A stretch of DNA of 64,000 bases. Source: an uncultured Chthonomonas sp. (lineage in GTDB: Bacteria; Armatimonadota; Chthonomonadetes; Chthonomonadales; CAJBBX01). Within the stretch, counting starts at the first letter, position 1, and every line of letters starts with the position of its first letter. The notes under the pieces were generated by a model. That model was not told the origin of the DNA. It saw only the letters and a program-made list of their open reading frames with translations, and ran no database searches. The stretch covers positions 36,353 to 100,352 of the forward strand of contig CAISJD010000158.1 in assembly GCA_903885605.1 (NCBI GenBank). The letters are read 5' to 3'. Positions 17,968 to 26,879 of this stretch are shown in pieces. The translations under genes and the position numbers were made by a program.

Positions 17968-19305
17968 GTGCGCCGCCCGCCGTTGCTGGGCCTGCCCGTC
18001 GTGGCGGTCGATCCGGGTTCCCCGGCGCATGACGCAGGCATCGCGCCCGGCGACCTGGTCCGCGCAGTGGACGGCGTCCCGATCAGCGACCTGCTGGACT
18101 TCCAGTTCCGCACGGCCGACGGCGCCCGCACGCTCACGGTAGTGCGCGGCGGCGCCGACCTGGAGCTACGGGTGGCCTTTGAAGCGGGGGAGGACGCGGG
18201 CCTGGAGTTCGGTGAAGAGTTGGCCGACGGCATCCACTCCTGCGTCAACAAGTGCGTCTTCTGCTTCATCCACCAGATGCCGCGGGGCATGCGCCGCTCA
18301 CTCTATGTGATGGACGACGACTTCCGGCTCTCCTTCACCCACGGCAACTACGTCACGCTCACGAACCTGACGCCGGAGGAGTTCGACCGCATCCTGGAGC
18401 AGCGCCTGTCGCCGCTCTATGTCTCCGTGCATGCCACCGATCCCGACCTGCGCGGCCGCCTGCTGGGCAAGAAGGAGCCCGCGCCGATCCTGCCCGCGCT
18501 ACGGACGCTGGCCGAGCATCGGATCGATGTCAACGCTCAGGTGGTGCTATGCCCCGGCCTCAACGACGGTGCGGCCCTGCGCCGGACCGTGCATGAGTTG
18601 GCCGAGCTCCACCCCGGCGCCTCGGGCCTGCGTTGCGGCGTGCAGTCCGTGGCCGTCGTGCCGGTGGGTCTCACGCGTTTCCGGGAGCGTCTGCCGAAGC
18701 TCGAGGCCGCCGATGCCGCCTACGCCGCGGCCATGCTGCGCGAGGTCACCCGCTGGGGCGTCGCCCTGGCCCGGCGCATCGGCACCCGCTTCGTCTGGCT
18801 ATCGGATGAGTGGTACAACCTGGCCGCCAAGCCCGTGCCCTCGGCCCGGCACTATGAGGATTTCCCGCAGTACGAAGACGGCGTGGGCACGATCCGCTCC
18901 TTCCTCGACGCCGCCCGCCGGGTGGAGCGCCGCCTGCCGCCCGAGGCCGCCGCGCCGGTGACGGGGTCTGTGATCACCGCAAGGCTGGCCGCTCCGGTGG
19001 TCTCCAGCTTCGTGGATCGCCTCAATGCCGTGGAGGGCGTCTCCCTGCAGACGCTCGTCGTTACCAACCGCTTCTTCGGTGATACCATCAACGTGGCAGG
19101 CCTGATGACCGGTCAGGACATCCTCGCCACCCTTTGCGAACATCCCGGCCCCGGCCCTGTCTACCTGCCCTCCATCTGCGTGAAGGATGGCGACATCTTC
19201 CTGGACGATATGACGGTGGGCGGCCTCGCCTCCGCCACGGGCCGCCGGATCATCATCGTCGATATCACCCCAGCCTCCCTGGCGCAGGCTGTCGGCCTCC
19301 TCTAG
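17968..19305 (+). CDS. DUF512 radical-SAM/Fe-S protein with N-terminal PDZ-like domain
   Basis: 445 residues from GTG 17968, directly after the cimA stop. Residues 5-65 resemble a PDZ domain (GSPAHDAGIAPGDLVRAVDG). C92, C96 and C99 form a CxxxCxxC radical-SAM cluster site (SCVNKCVFCF), followed by HGNYVTLTNL, YVSVHATDP and a C-terminal DUF512 region ending with DDMTVGGL. Members are widespread and conserved but without an established reaction. Its place at the end of the branched-chain operon may simply reflect read-through. The operon hairpin follows 44 bases later. Confidence 0.9.
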   Translation: MRRPPLLGLPVVAVDPGSPAHDAGIAPGDLVRAVDGVPISDLLDFQFRTADGARTLTVVRGGADLELRVAFEAGEDAGLEFGEELADGIHSCVNKCVFCFIHQMPRGMRRSLYVMDDDFRLSFTHGNYVTLTNLTPEEFDRILEQRLSPLYVSVHATDPDLRGRLLGKKEPAPILPALRTLAEHRIDVNAQVVLCPGLNDGAALRRTVHELAELHPGASGLRCGVQSVAVVPVGLTRFRERLPKLEAADAAYAAAMLREVTRWGVALARRIGTRFVWLSDEWYNLAAKPVPSARHYEDFPQYEDGVGTIRSFLDAARRVERRLPPEAAAPVTGSVITARLAAPVVSSFVDRLNAVEGVSLQTLVVTNRFFGDTINVAGLMTGQDILATLCEHPGPGPVYLPSICVKDGDIFLDDMTVGGLASATGRRIIIVDITPASLAQAVGLL

Positions 19306-19349
19306 CCGCCCTCGGCACGGCCTTCTCCCACCGCCGCCTGCGCCCCTTC

Positions 19350-19376
19350 AGGTTCTACGCCAGTTGCGTAGAACCT
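19350..19376 (+). terminator. 11-bp perfect inverted repeat ending the branched-chain operon
   Basis: AGGTTCTACGC (19350-19360) and GCGTAGAACCT (19366-19376) pair perfectly around CAGTT. It lies 44 bases after the DUF512 stop and abuts a TTGACA at 19378. It is a probable terminator of the upstream operon, but its position against a -35 element also allows an operator role for imuB. Confidence 0.6.
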
Positions 19377-19377
19377 G

Positions 19378-19407
19378 TTGACATCTGCCTCCATATTGGT
19401 GTACAAA
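19378..19407 (+). promoter_or_regulatory. Promoter of the imuB-dnaE2 pair
   Basis: Consensus TTGACA at 19378-19383, 18-base spacer and TACAAA at 19402-19407. Two GTAC cores 10 bases apart (19401-19404 and 19415-19418) overlap the -10 and initial transcribed region and could be a repressor site. Confidence 0.5.
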
Positions 19408-19452
19408 GATGCGTGTACTACCGCTCTCTGTCTACTCCAATGGGGTGCTCGC

Positions 19453-20871
19453 ATGTCCGTCGCGTGTTTCATCGTTCCGCATATGGGCGTCGTCGCTGCG
19501 TGCCGCCGCAGGCCGGATCTGGCCGGCTCGCCCCTGGCGTTGGTCGATGAGAAAGGGCGCGTGGTCACGGTCTCGCCCGAGGCCGATCGGGCGGGGGTGC
19601 ACCTGGGGCAGGCCGAGACGGCGGCGCGCTCCCTGTGCCGCGACCTGGTCGTGGTCCCGTATGACCGCGAGGGCGCGGATGAGGCGGCCCGGGAGATGTG
19701 GGACATCCTGGCCGTGGAGACCTCCTATGTGGAGCCTTCCTCGCCGGAGGTCTGCTATGCCGAGATCGCCGGGTTGCAGGTGCTGGAGCGCTCCGAGGTG
19801 GCCGCGGCGGCCATCCGCAGGCAGTTGGGCGGCCCCGTGCATGTGGGGCTCGGGCGTACGCTGTTCGTGGCCCGCATGGCCGCCCGGCAGGCGCGCGACG
19901 GGGTGGTGGCGGTCCCGTCCGGCATGGAGGCCGCCTTTCTGGCCCCCATCCCTCTGGCAGGTGTGGAGGAGCTGGAGGGCAAGCTGAAGGATGCCCTGGC
20001 GCGGCTGGGCGTGAAGACGCTGGGCGACGTGGCCGCCCTGGACCGGCAAGACCTGAACCGCCGCTTCAAGGCCAACGGGGAGAAGCTCCGCGCCCTGGCA
20101 TCCGGCGGTCCCCGGACGCCGGTTCGCCCCGTCTGGCCGCCCAGGTTCGTGGAGCGGCGCGCCCACTTCGACGACCGGGAGGTGGAGGACCTGCTCCTCA
20201 TCGAGGAGGCCATGCGCCGATGCGCCGCCTCGGTCTCCGAGACGCTGCTGGCGGGGCACGAGTTCTGCCGGACCCTTACGCTCAGTGTCCGCTTTGCCGA
20301 TAACACCTGGCAGGCCCTGCCGGAGCGCCTGGCCCTGCCGCTGAACAGGCCCGAACCCCTCTACCGCGCAGCGCTCCGTCTCTACAAGCGGATGGAGCCC
20401 GGGCGGCCCATCACAGAAGTGCGCCTCAGGGCCGCGGACCTGGGTCCTGCGGGCGGCATCCAGCTGGCCCTGCTGGATGACAACCAGTCCCAGCGCGGCC
20501 TCCCGCACGAGAGGAAGCGGCGCCTGCATAAGGCGCTGGAGACCATCGGGAAGCGGTTCGGGGCCGCCTGTGTGCGGCACGCCGGAGGCTTCGATACGGG
20601 CGGCAGGACGGACCTCTGGACCTACCCGCTGGGGCATCGCATGAACGTGCCGGTGGATGTGGTCACCAATGACGCCGGCGAGCCCGTCCGCTATCGCCTG
20701 CGTGAATGCTCCTGGGATGTCACCTCCATACAGAACCGATGGTGCGAAGCGGAATGGGATTGGGAGCGCATGCGCGAGCGCACGATCTACCGTGTGGAGA
20801 CATGGCCCGCCGGCCTGTGCGAGCTTTCCAAGCAGGACGGTTCCTGGCGCATCGCCGCCATTGCCGACTGA
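19453..20871 (+). CDS. imuB: ImuB-like Y-family polymerase homologue (catalytically inactive)
   Basis: 472 residues. The overall Y-family layout is seen: N-terminal palm, LGVKTLGDVAALDRQDLNRRF as helix-hairpin-helix, a little-finger region, and a C-terminal ImuB/DUF6504-like tail (DLWTYPLGHRMNVPVDVV...). The catalytic motifs are lost. The first strand reads ACFIVPHMG where active enzymes have DMDxFFA, and the SIDE motif is replaced by SPEVCYAEIAGL. ImuB is a non-polymerising scaffold linking DnaE2 to the sliding clamp in damage-induced mutagenesis, and dnaE2 follows after 10 bases. ATG 19453 was chosen; an in-frame upstream start at 19378 would lie inside the promoter. Confidence 0.88.
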   Translation: MSVACFIVPHMGVVAACRRRPDLAGSPLALVDEKGRVVTVSPEADRAGVHLGQAETAARSLCRDLVVVPYDREGADEAAREMWDILAVETSYVEPSSPEVCYAEIAGLQVLERSEVAAAAIRRQLGGPVHVGLGRTLFVARMAARQARDGVVAVPSGMEAAFLAPIPLAGVEELEGKLKDALARLGVKTLGDVAALDRQDLNRRFKANGEKLRALASGGPRTPVRPVWPPRFVERRAHFDDREVEDLLLIEEAMRRCAASVSETLLAGHEFCRTLTLSVRFADNTWQALPERLALPLNRPEPLYRAALRLYKRMEPGRPITEVRLRAADLGPAGGIQLALLDDNQSQRGLPHERKRRLHKALETIGKRFGAACVRHAGGFDTGGRTDLWTYPLGHRMNVPVDVVTNDAGEPVRYRLRECSWDVTSIQNRWCEAEWDWERMRERTIYRVETWPAGLCELSKQDGSWRIAAIAD

Positions 20872-20881
20872 GGCGGAGCCA

Positions 20882-23800
20882 ATGTTCGTCCATCTGCACA
20901 CCCATAGCCCCTACAGCTTCCTTGACGGCGCCACGGAGGTCGAGCGCCTGGTCCGCCGCGCCGCCGAGCTGGGCATGCCCGCCATGGCCCTCACCGACCA
21001 CGACAACCTCTGCGGCATGGTCAAGTTCACGTCCGCCTGCCGCAATTACGGCGTCCGGCCCATCCTGGGCGCCGAGGTCACCATGGAGGACCAGAGCCAT
21101 CTCACGCTCCTGGCGCTGGATTCCACCGGCTACTCCAACCTCTGCTCCCTGCTGACCCGCACCCATGCCAACGGGGGGCGCCTCAACCCGCTGCTGCCCT
21201 GGAACGCGCTGCCCGAGCGGGCCTCGGGCCTCGTCTGCCTCACCGGCTGCCGCAAGGGGCAGATACCCTCCCTGGTGCGCCGCCGCGAGCACGCCCAGGC
21301 CGCAGAACGCGCCATGGAGCTGCGCCGCATCTTCGGCCGGTCGGGGCTGGTGGTGGAGATGCAGGATGACATGACGCCCGACAGCCGACGCGTCTGCGCC
21401 GACCTTCAGGCACTGGCGGGGCAGCTCGGCGTGCGCGCCGTGGCCACCAACAACGTGCACCATGCCGGCCGCGACGGCTACGCCACCTACGACATCCTCA
21501 AGTGCATCCAGGCCTGCATCCCGGTCTCGGAGCCGCACCGGAACCGGCCGCTGAACGCCGAGCGCTACCTCAAGTCCGCGGCCGAGATGGAGGATCTCTT
21601 CGGCTGGGCGCCGCAGGTTCTGGCCGATACGGCCTCCGTGGCCCTGGAGTGCGGCGACGTGCTCCCCTCGGCGTGCGATATCACACCCCGCTACCCCGTG
21701 CCCAACGGAGGCGACGACGCCTCCTACCTGCGTCACCTCACCTACAAGGGCGCCGCCTACCGATACGGCCCCCTCAGCGACGCAGTGCGGACGCGCATCG
21801 AGCACGAGCTGGCGCTCATCATCGAAATGGGCTATGCCGGATACTTCCTCATGGTCTGGGACATCGTGCGCTGGGCGAGGCGGCAGGGCATCCGATGCAC
21901 CGGCCGGGGCTCCGCCGCCGACTCCTGCGTGGCCTACTGCCTCTACCTGACGGATGTGGATGTCATCTCGCGCAACCTCCCCTTCGCCCGTTTCCTGGTG
22001 CCCGGCAAGACGCCGGATATCGACATCGACTTTCCAAGCGATAAGCGTGACGATGTCTTCCGGCATATCGCGGAGCTCTACGGCCAGGAGTGCGTGGGCA
22101 TGGTCTGCACCTTCCACACCTTCTGGTCGCGGTCGGCCGTGCGCGACGTGGGCAAGGCGCTGGCCCTGCCCACCGAGGCCCTCAACTTCCTGGCCAAGCG
22201 GCTACACCACAGCGTCCGCGCGGATCGCATCTCGGAGGCCTTCGACCGCTTCTCCGAACTGCGCGAGCACAAAGCCCTCCGTGAGCGGTTTGAGCTGCTC
22301 ATGCGCCTCTGCAAGGGCCTTGCCGGCTTTCCGCGGCACATCGGCACGCATTCGTCCGGCATCGTCATCAGCCGGATGCCGCTGGAGCGCATCGCGCCGC
22401 TGCAGCCCTCGGCGCGGGGCATCACGCGCATCTGGACGCTGGACAAGGACGATGCCGAGGATATCGGCGCCATCAAGTTCGATGTGCTCTCCCTGGGCGC
22501 ACTGGCCGCGGTGGGCGACGCCGAGAGCGAAGCGCGGCTCCACGACCCCGGCTTCAGCTATGACCGCATTCCCTTCGACGACCGCGAGACCTATCGCATG
22601 CTCCAGGCCGGCGCGGCCGTGGGCACGTTCCAGTTCGAGAGTTCCGCCCAGATGTCGCTGGCCGTCACCCTCCACCCGCGCCACTTCGAGGACCTGGTGG
22701 CCGCCGTGGCCCTCATTCGCCCGGGGCCGATCCGCGGCAATGTGGTCCGCCGGTTCGTGGGCTGCCGCAACGGATGGATGCGGACCGATGTGCTACACCC
22801 GGCCCTGCTCAAGACGCTGGCCAAGACCTACGGATGCATCGTCTTCCAGGAGCAGGTGAACGATGTGGTCGCCGCCATGACCGGTTGCTCGGACGCCGAG
22901 GCGGACAAGTTCCGCAAGAGCCTCACCAAGTACGACCGCACCGGCGCCATGGATGACGCCCGCACCACCTTCGTGACCCGGGCCATGGAGCGCCACCCCG
23001 ACCTGACCGACGATGCGGCCAACTCCATCTTCGACCAGATCGAGGGCTGGAGCGGCTACGGCTTCACCGAGGGGCACGCGGCCAGCTTCTCGGTCACCGG
23101 GTACCGCACGGCCTTCCTCTCCACGCACCACCCAGCCGAGTTCTTCTCAGGCATCATGAACCACCAGCCCATGGGCTACTACGCCAGCAACACGCTGGCC
23201 TCCGAGGCGCGGCGCCGGGGCGTGCGCGTGCTGCCCGTGGATATCAACATCAGCGACGACAAGTGCCGCGTGCCGGACCCGGCCACCATCCGCCTGGGGC
23301 TGCGCATCGTTGAAGGGCTGGCGGAGGAGGATATCGAGGCCATCCTGGCGGCGCGCGGGCAGGAGCCCTTCGTCTCGCTGCTGGACTTCTGCACGCGGGT
23401 CGTGATGCACCGCGACCGGCTGGAGAACCTGCTCCTCTGCGGTGCGTTCGATAGCCTGCACGAGGTGCGCCGAGGGCTCCTCTGGCGGCTGGATGAGACC
23501 CTCTCGCTGGCCTCGGTCCGGCGCATGGCGGCTGCGAACGCGCCCGGCACGCTGCCGCTGGAGCCGCCCGGCGCATCGGAGACGCCCGTGGCCTGGGATG
23601 TGCCGGACTTCAGCGTCTGGGATCGCTTCCTCTGGACCTGGCGCGTCACCGGCGTCTGCGCCGAGTGTCACGTGCTGGCCTACATGCGCGACTGGCTGGC
23701 CACACGCGGCGTCATGACGGTGCAGGAGGCCCTGGCGGTCCGGCCGGGGACGCGAGTGAACGTGGCAGGCATCAACGTGCGGCCCCACCGCCCACCCACG

Positions 23801-24085
23801 CGCTCGGGCCGCACGGTGCTCTTCACCCAGGTTGAGGATGAGACCGGCCTGCTCCAGGCGACCTGTGCCGGTGAGGCGCTGGACCCATGCACACCCATCT
23901 TCCTCACGTCGCCCGTGGTCATCGTCCGGGGAGCCATGCAGAGCAAGGGCTCCGGCATGAGCATGAAGGTGGAGAAGGTGCGGAGCCTGGCCCTACGGGA
24001 CATGACGACTGCGGGAGCCACGCCCCAGCCGCCGCCCGAGATGGCTCCGGAACTGGAGAAGTTGCTGGTGCAGGTGAGCCGGTAG
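20882..24085 (+). CDS. dnaE2: Error-prone DNA polymerase DnaE2 (ImuC)
   Basis: 1067-residue C-family polymerase, the length of DnaE2 rather than replicative DnaE (about 1150-1200). The N-terminal PHP domain begins FVHLHTHSPYSFLDGA. The palm aspartates are in PDIDIDFPSDKRDDV (near residue 378) and IKFDVLSLGAL. A C-terminal OB domain contains VNVAGINVRP and GRTVLFTQVEDETG. Together with ImuB it would carry out translesion synthesis. The PHP start is YSFLDGA with HLHTH present; DnaE2 PHP domains are often degenerate. No third mutasome gene (imuA or imuA') is adjacent. It is convergent with maf, 7 bases apart. Confidence 0.93.
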   Translation: MFVHLHTHSPYSFLDGATEVERLVRRAAELGMPAMALTDHDNLCGMVKFTSACRNYGVRPILGAEVTMEDQSHLTLLALDSTGYSNLCSLLTRTHANGGRLNPLLPWNALPERASGLVCLTGCRKGQIPSLVRRREHAQAAERAMELRRIFGRSGLVVEMQDDMTPDSRRVCADLQALAGQLGVRAVATNNVHHAGRDGYATYDILKCIQACIPVSEPHRNRPLNAERYLKSAAEMEDLFGWAPQVLADTASVALECGDVLPSACDITPRYPVPNGGDDASYLRHLTYKGAAYRYGPLSDAVRTRIEHELALIIEMGYAGYFLMVWDIVRWARRQGIRCTGRGSAADSCVAYCLYLTDVDVISRNLPFARFLVPGKTPDIDIDFPSDKRDDVFRHIAELYGQECVGMVCTFHTFWSRSAVRDVGKALALPTEALNFLAKRLHHSVRADRISEAFDRFSELREHKALRERFELLMRLCKGLAGFPRHIGTHSSGIVISRMPLERIAPLQPSARGITRIWTLDKDDAEDIGAIKFDVLSLGALAAVGDAESEARLHDPGFSYDRIPFDDRETYRMLQAGAAVGTFQFESSAQMSLAVTLHPRHFEDLVAAVALIRPGPIRGNVVRRFVGCRNGWMRTDVLHPALLKTLAKTYGCIVFQEQVNDVVAAMTGCSDAEADKFRKSLTKYDRTGAMDDARTTFVTRAMERHPDLTDDAANSIFDQIEGWSGYGFTEGHAASFSVTGYRTAFLSTHHPAEFFSGIMNHQPMGYYASNTLASEARRRGVRVLPVDINISDDKCRVPDPATIRLGLRIVEGLAEEDIEAILAARGQEPFVSLLDFCTRVVMHRDRLENLLLCGAFDSLHEVRRGLLWRLDETLSLASVRRMAAANAPGTLPLEPPGASETPVAWDVPDFSVWDRFLWTWRVTGVCAECHVLAYMRDWLATRGVMTVQEALAVRPGTRVNVAGINVRPHRPPTRSGRTVLFTQVEDETGLLQATCAGEALDPCTPIFLTSPVVIVRGAMQSKGSGMSMKVEKVRSLALRDMTTAGATPQPPPEMAPELEKLLVQVSR

Positions 24086-24092
24086 GCGCGGG

Positions 24093-24716
24093 TCAGGCCG
24101 GCGCGGACGCCAGCATCTCCAGCAGATCGTCGATGGGCAGGCCCACCACGTTGTGGTAGCTCCCCACCACCCGGTGGACGAAGATGGAGGCCCCGCCCTG
24201 GATGCCGTAGGCTCCGGCCTTATCGAACGGCTCGCCGGAAGCGATGTAGGCCTCGACCTCCTCGGCCGACAGGTCGCGGAACGTGACGTGTGTGCTGACC
24301 ACACGCACCGTCGCTTCGGGTTCGTCCGGGCCGTCGGCCCACGCCAGCGCGATGCCCGTATGCACCTCGTGGGTCGCGCCGGAGAGGAGTCGCAGCATCC
24401 GCCGCGCGTCGTCGGCATCGCTCGGTTTGCCCAGCACCTCGCCGCCCCGGTCCAACGGCGCGGCAACGACTGTGTCGGCTCCGATCACCAGCCTGGGACC
24501 GGAGGTCTGCCGCCATATCTCGGCTGCCTTCCGGCGGGCCACTACGGCGGCCACGGCCCGGCCATCGGCCAGGAGGCATGCCTCGTCGGCGCATCCGGGT
24601 ATGACCTCGAAGTTGAGGCCCGCCGCCAGCATGATCTCCCGCCGCCGGGGTGAGGCCGAGGCCAGGATGAGGCGCCGCGGTCCGGCGGCCGGGGGTGTTT
24701 GCGGGGCGTCGGCCAT
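24093..24716 (-). CDS. maf: Maf-family nucleoside triphosphate pyrophosphatase
   Basis: 207 residues. Hydrolyses non-canonical or methylated dNTP/NTP and can inhibit septation in some bacteria. LASASPRRREIM, VIGADTVV, LGKPSDADDARRML, HEVHTGIAL and FDKAGAYGIQG are the family motifs in order. The last, with the Asp in DKAGAYGIQ, fits the dTTP/UTP-pyrophosphatase (YhdE) subgroup. It lies 3 bases after cdsA and is transcribed with it. Confidence 0.94.
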   Translation of the reverse strand: MADAPQTPPAAGPRRLILASASPRRREIMLAAGLNFEVIPGCADEACLLADGRAVAAVVARRKAAEIWRQTSGPRLVIGADTVVAAPLDRGGEVLGKPSDADDARRMLRLLSGATHEVHTGIALAWADGPDEPEATVRVVSTHVTFRDLSAEEVEAYIASGEPFDKAGAYGIQGGASIFVHRVVGSYHNVVGLPIDDLLEMLASAPA

Positions 24717-24719
24717 GGG

Positions 24720-25568
24720 CTACGAGGGCCAGAGGACGATCAGGGCCCAGATGGCCGGCCCCGTGGCAAGCAGGCTATCGAACCGGTCGAGCACCCCGCC
24801 ATGCCCGGGCATCGCCACGCCGAAGTCCTTCAGGCCGACTTCCCGCTTCAGGCAGGACTTGAAGAGGTCGCCGAACTGGCCGAGTGTCCCGCTGATCGAG
24901 CCCATCACCAGCCCGCGCGTCCAACTGCCCAGGAAGATGTGGCCGGCGATACTTCCCACCAGGATGGCGGCAAGAAGCCCGCCGATGCTTCCTTCCACGG
25001 TCTTGCCCGGCGAGAGCTTCGGCGCCAGCTTCCGGTGTCCCATCGACTTTCCCACGAAGAGCGCCGCGCTATCGACCGCCCAGATGCTCAGGGCCACGAC
25101 CATCACCACCGCCTGCCCGGTGTCCATGCCGGGCACCATCCCGCCCGAAGGGCCGGGCAACGTCCGGAGCATGGAGATGCCGCCGAAGAGGCTCACGTAC
25201 CAGCCGTGGAGCAGTCCGTGGCCCACGCGGTGCGTGACGTTCAGCACACCCGTGCGGTAGGCGACGACAACCTCCATCACCATGGCCGCGATGACCATGA
25301 CCACCAGGCTGGCCATGACGGTTTCGCTGCCGTGGCGGCCCAGGTCCTCGGAAAACCTCAGAATGAGCGGCAGGGCCGGGCCTGCCAGGCCCATGGCGCA
25401 GAGGATCGGGTTGGGCGTGACATTCTCGCGGCGCGACGCCGCGGACATCTCCCAGAGGCCCACCACAGCGACCACGCAGAGAGCCCACGCGAAGGCGAGC
25501 GGACCGGCGGCACACAGCACGATGAAGAGCGGCATGCCCACCACGGCAGTCAGCAACCTTAGCGACAT
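24720..25568 (-). CDS. cdsA: Phosphatidate cytidylyltransferase
   Basis: 282-residue membrane enzyme making CDP-diacylglycerol from phosphatidate and CTP, the branch point to phospholipids. About seven or eight hydrophobic segments are visible. The family signature near the C-terminus is present: SPGKTVEGSIGG, then GLKDFGVAMPGHGGVLDRFDSL. The usual neighbours uppS and dxr are absent. It sits instead in a minus-strand set with an MFS transporter, a nucleotidyltransferase and a lipid kinase, 15 bases after the transporter. Confidence 0.94.
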   Translation of the reverse strand: MSLRLLTAVVGMPLFIVLCAAGPLAFAWALCVVAVVGLWEMSAASRRENVTPNPILCAMGLAGPALPLILRFSEDLGRHGSETVMASLVVMVIAAMVMEVVVAYRTGVLNVTHRVGHGLLHGWYVSLFGGISMLRTLPGPSGGMVPGMDTGQAVVMVVALSIWAVDSAALFVGKSMGHRKLAPKLSPGKTVEGSIGGLLAAILVGSIAGHIFLGSWTRGLVMGSISGTLGQFGDLFKSCLKREVGLKDFGVAMPGHGGVLDRFDSLLATGPAIWALIVLWPS

Positions 25569-25583
25569 CGGGTCGTGCCTCCG

Positions 25584-26879
25584 TTACAGCGTAGTGCGGC
25601 GCTCCCGGATGGGCGCCACAAGGGCCGTGCCGGCCAGCATACAGAAGAGCGCCATGCCCAGCACCAGACGGTAGCCGGCGCCCATCCCCATCCCGGCGTT
25701 ACCATAGTGTGCCACGATACCGCCCATTACGGGTGCGAGTACCTGCGGCGCCGTGTAGGCGATGTGCCAGATTCCCATGGAACGGGCCTCATCGCCGTCG
25801 GGCAGCAGGTTGGTGGCAAGCGCCCAGTCGACCGCCTGAAAGGCGCCCCAGCCGATGCCGAACGCCACCGCCCCGGCGATGGCGATCTGGACGCTACTCG
25901 TCAGGATGAAGACCAGGGCCGAAGCGCTGGTGATGGCCATGGCGCCGCGCACCACCCGCTTCTTCGAAGTCCGGTCGCTGAGCACCCCCGCGGGCCAGTT
26001 GCCGATGAGCCCGCTACCCGTGGCGGCGAGCATCACGATCGTCAGGACGCGCTGATGGTCCGCCGCCGGCACACGCAGCGTGTCAGATAGATAATACGAG
26101 AGGAATTCGGTAACGGAGTAGAAGCCCAGGTTGATGGCGAACCGGCTGGCGATCAGCCAGTAGAAGCTGGGGTTCTCTGACGGTTTAAGCCGAAATCCTG
26201 AGGCGATGGCGGCAGACAGCGGGCCCTTCTGCGGCTCGGCCCGAGGCGGCGTGTCCGGCAAGCGCAGATATGCATGGACCATCGTCCCCACAAGCACGGT
26301 GGCCAGCAAGGCGCAAACGGTCAGGAGGCCGCGTCCGCCGGGGCGGTCGTAGAGCATGCCGCAGAGCATCAGCCCGGCCAGCGTGCCCGCGATGGAAGCC
26401 ACGCCCAGGTAGGCCGACGCCAGGCCCTGCTTGTCGCGAGGCACCAGGTCCGGCACCATGGCCTGATATGGGCTGGTGGCCACGTTGGCCGTGAGTTGCA
26501 GCATGCAGAATGCGAGTGCCAGCATAGGGATCGAGTGGGCTGTGGCCAGCATCGCCAGCGCAGGGACCGAGGCCAAGGTGCCCCACAGCAGGTAGCCCTT
26601 GCGCCGCCGGCGTGGGTGTGCGGTGCGGTCGCTCAGGGAGCCGATGACGAGGCAGATCACCGTCGAGACCGCCGCGCCGCCGCCCAGCGTCCAGCCCAGG
26701 TAGAGGTCCTTGGCCTTGTCGCCCACGAGGGCCTGCACCATGTTCTGCATCACGATGGTGATGATGCCCGCCCAGAGCAGCGAGAGCGCGAACCAGTAGG
26801 CGCTCAGGTCGACATAGAGGCACCAGGTCTGGGGCGGATAGGGTAGGGGGTCGCCCTCGAACTTGCCGTCGGCGCTCAT
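25584..26879 (-). CDS. MFS transporter
   Basis: 431 residues with about twelve hydrophobic segments. Loop 2-3 carries SLSDRTAHPRRRRKGY, the MFS motif-A-like segment, repeated in the second half as GVLSDRTSKKRVV. The large aromatic N-terminus (PQTWCLYVDLSAYWFALSLLW) resembles SLC45/sugar-proton or BtlA-like groups, but the substrate cannot be read from sequence. The start at 26879 overlaps the stop of the nucleotidyltransferase (ATGA); the open frame continues upstream only as antisense of that gene. Confidence 0.88.
   Translation of the reverse strand: MSADGKFEGDPLPYPPQTWCLYVDLSAYWFALSLLWAGIITIVMQNMVQALVGDKAKDLYLGWTLGGGAAVSTVICLVIGSLSDRTAHPRRRRKGYLLWGTLASVPALAMLATAHSIPMLALAFCMLQLTANVATSPYQAMVPDLVPRDKQGLASAYLGVASIAGTLAGLMLCGMLYDRPGGRGLLTVCALLATVLVGTMVHAYLRLPDTPPRAEPQKGPLSAAIASGFRLKPSENPSFYWLIASRFAINLGFYSVTEFLSYYLSDTLRVPAADHQRVLTIVMLAATGSGLIGNWPAGVLSDRTSKKRVVRGAMAITSASALVFILTSSVQIAIAGAVAFGIGWGAFQAVDWALATNLLPDGDEARSMGIWHIAYTAPQVLAPVMGGIVAHYGNAGMGMGAGYRLVLGMALFCMLAGTALVAPIRERRTTL

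Noticed and set aside
16078..18030. 650-codon minus-strand frame opposite cimA
   Set aside because: Composition is that of a GC-rich shadow frame; the plus strand codes for a complete citramalate synthase.
19350..19376. Inverted repeat as a LexA box
   Set aside because: The half-sites read GTTC...GAAC, opposite to the known GAAC-N4-GTTC, and spacing is 15 bases; kept as terminator with a possible operator role only.
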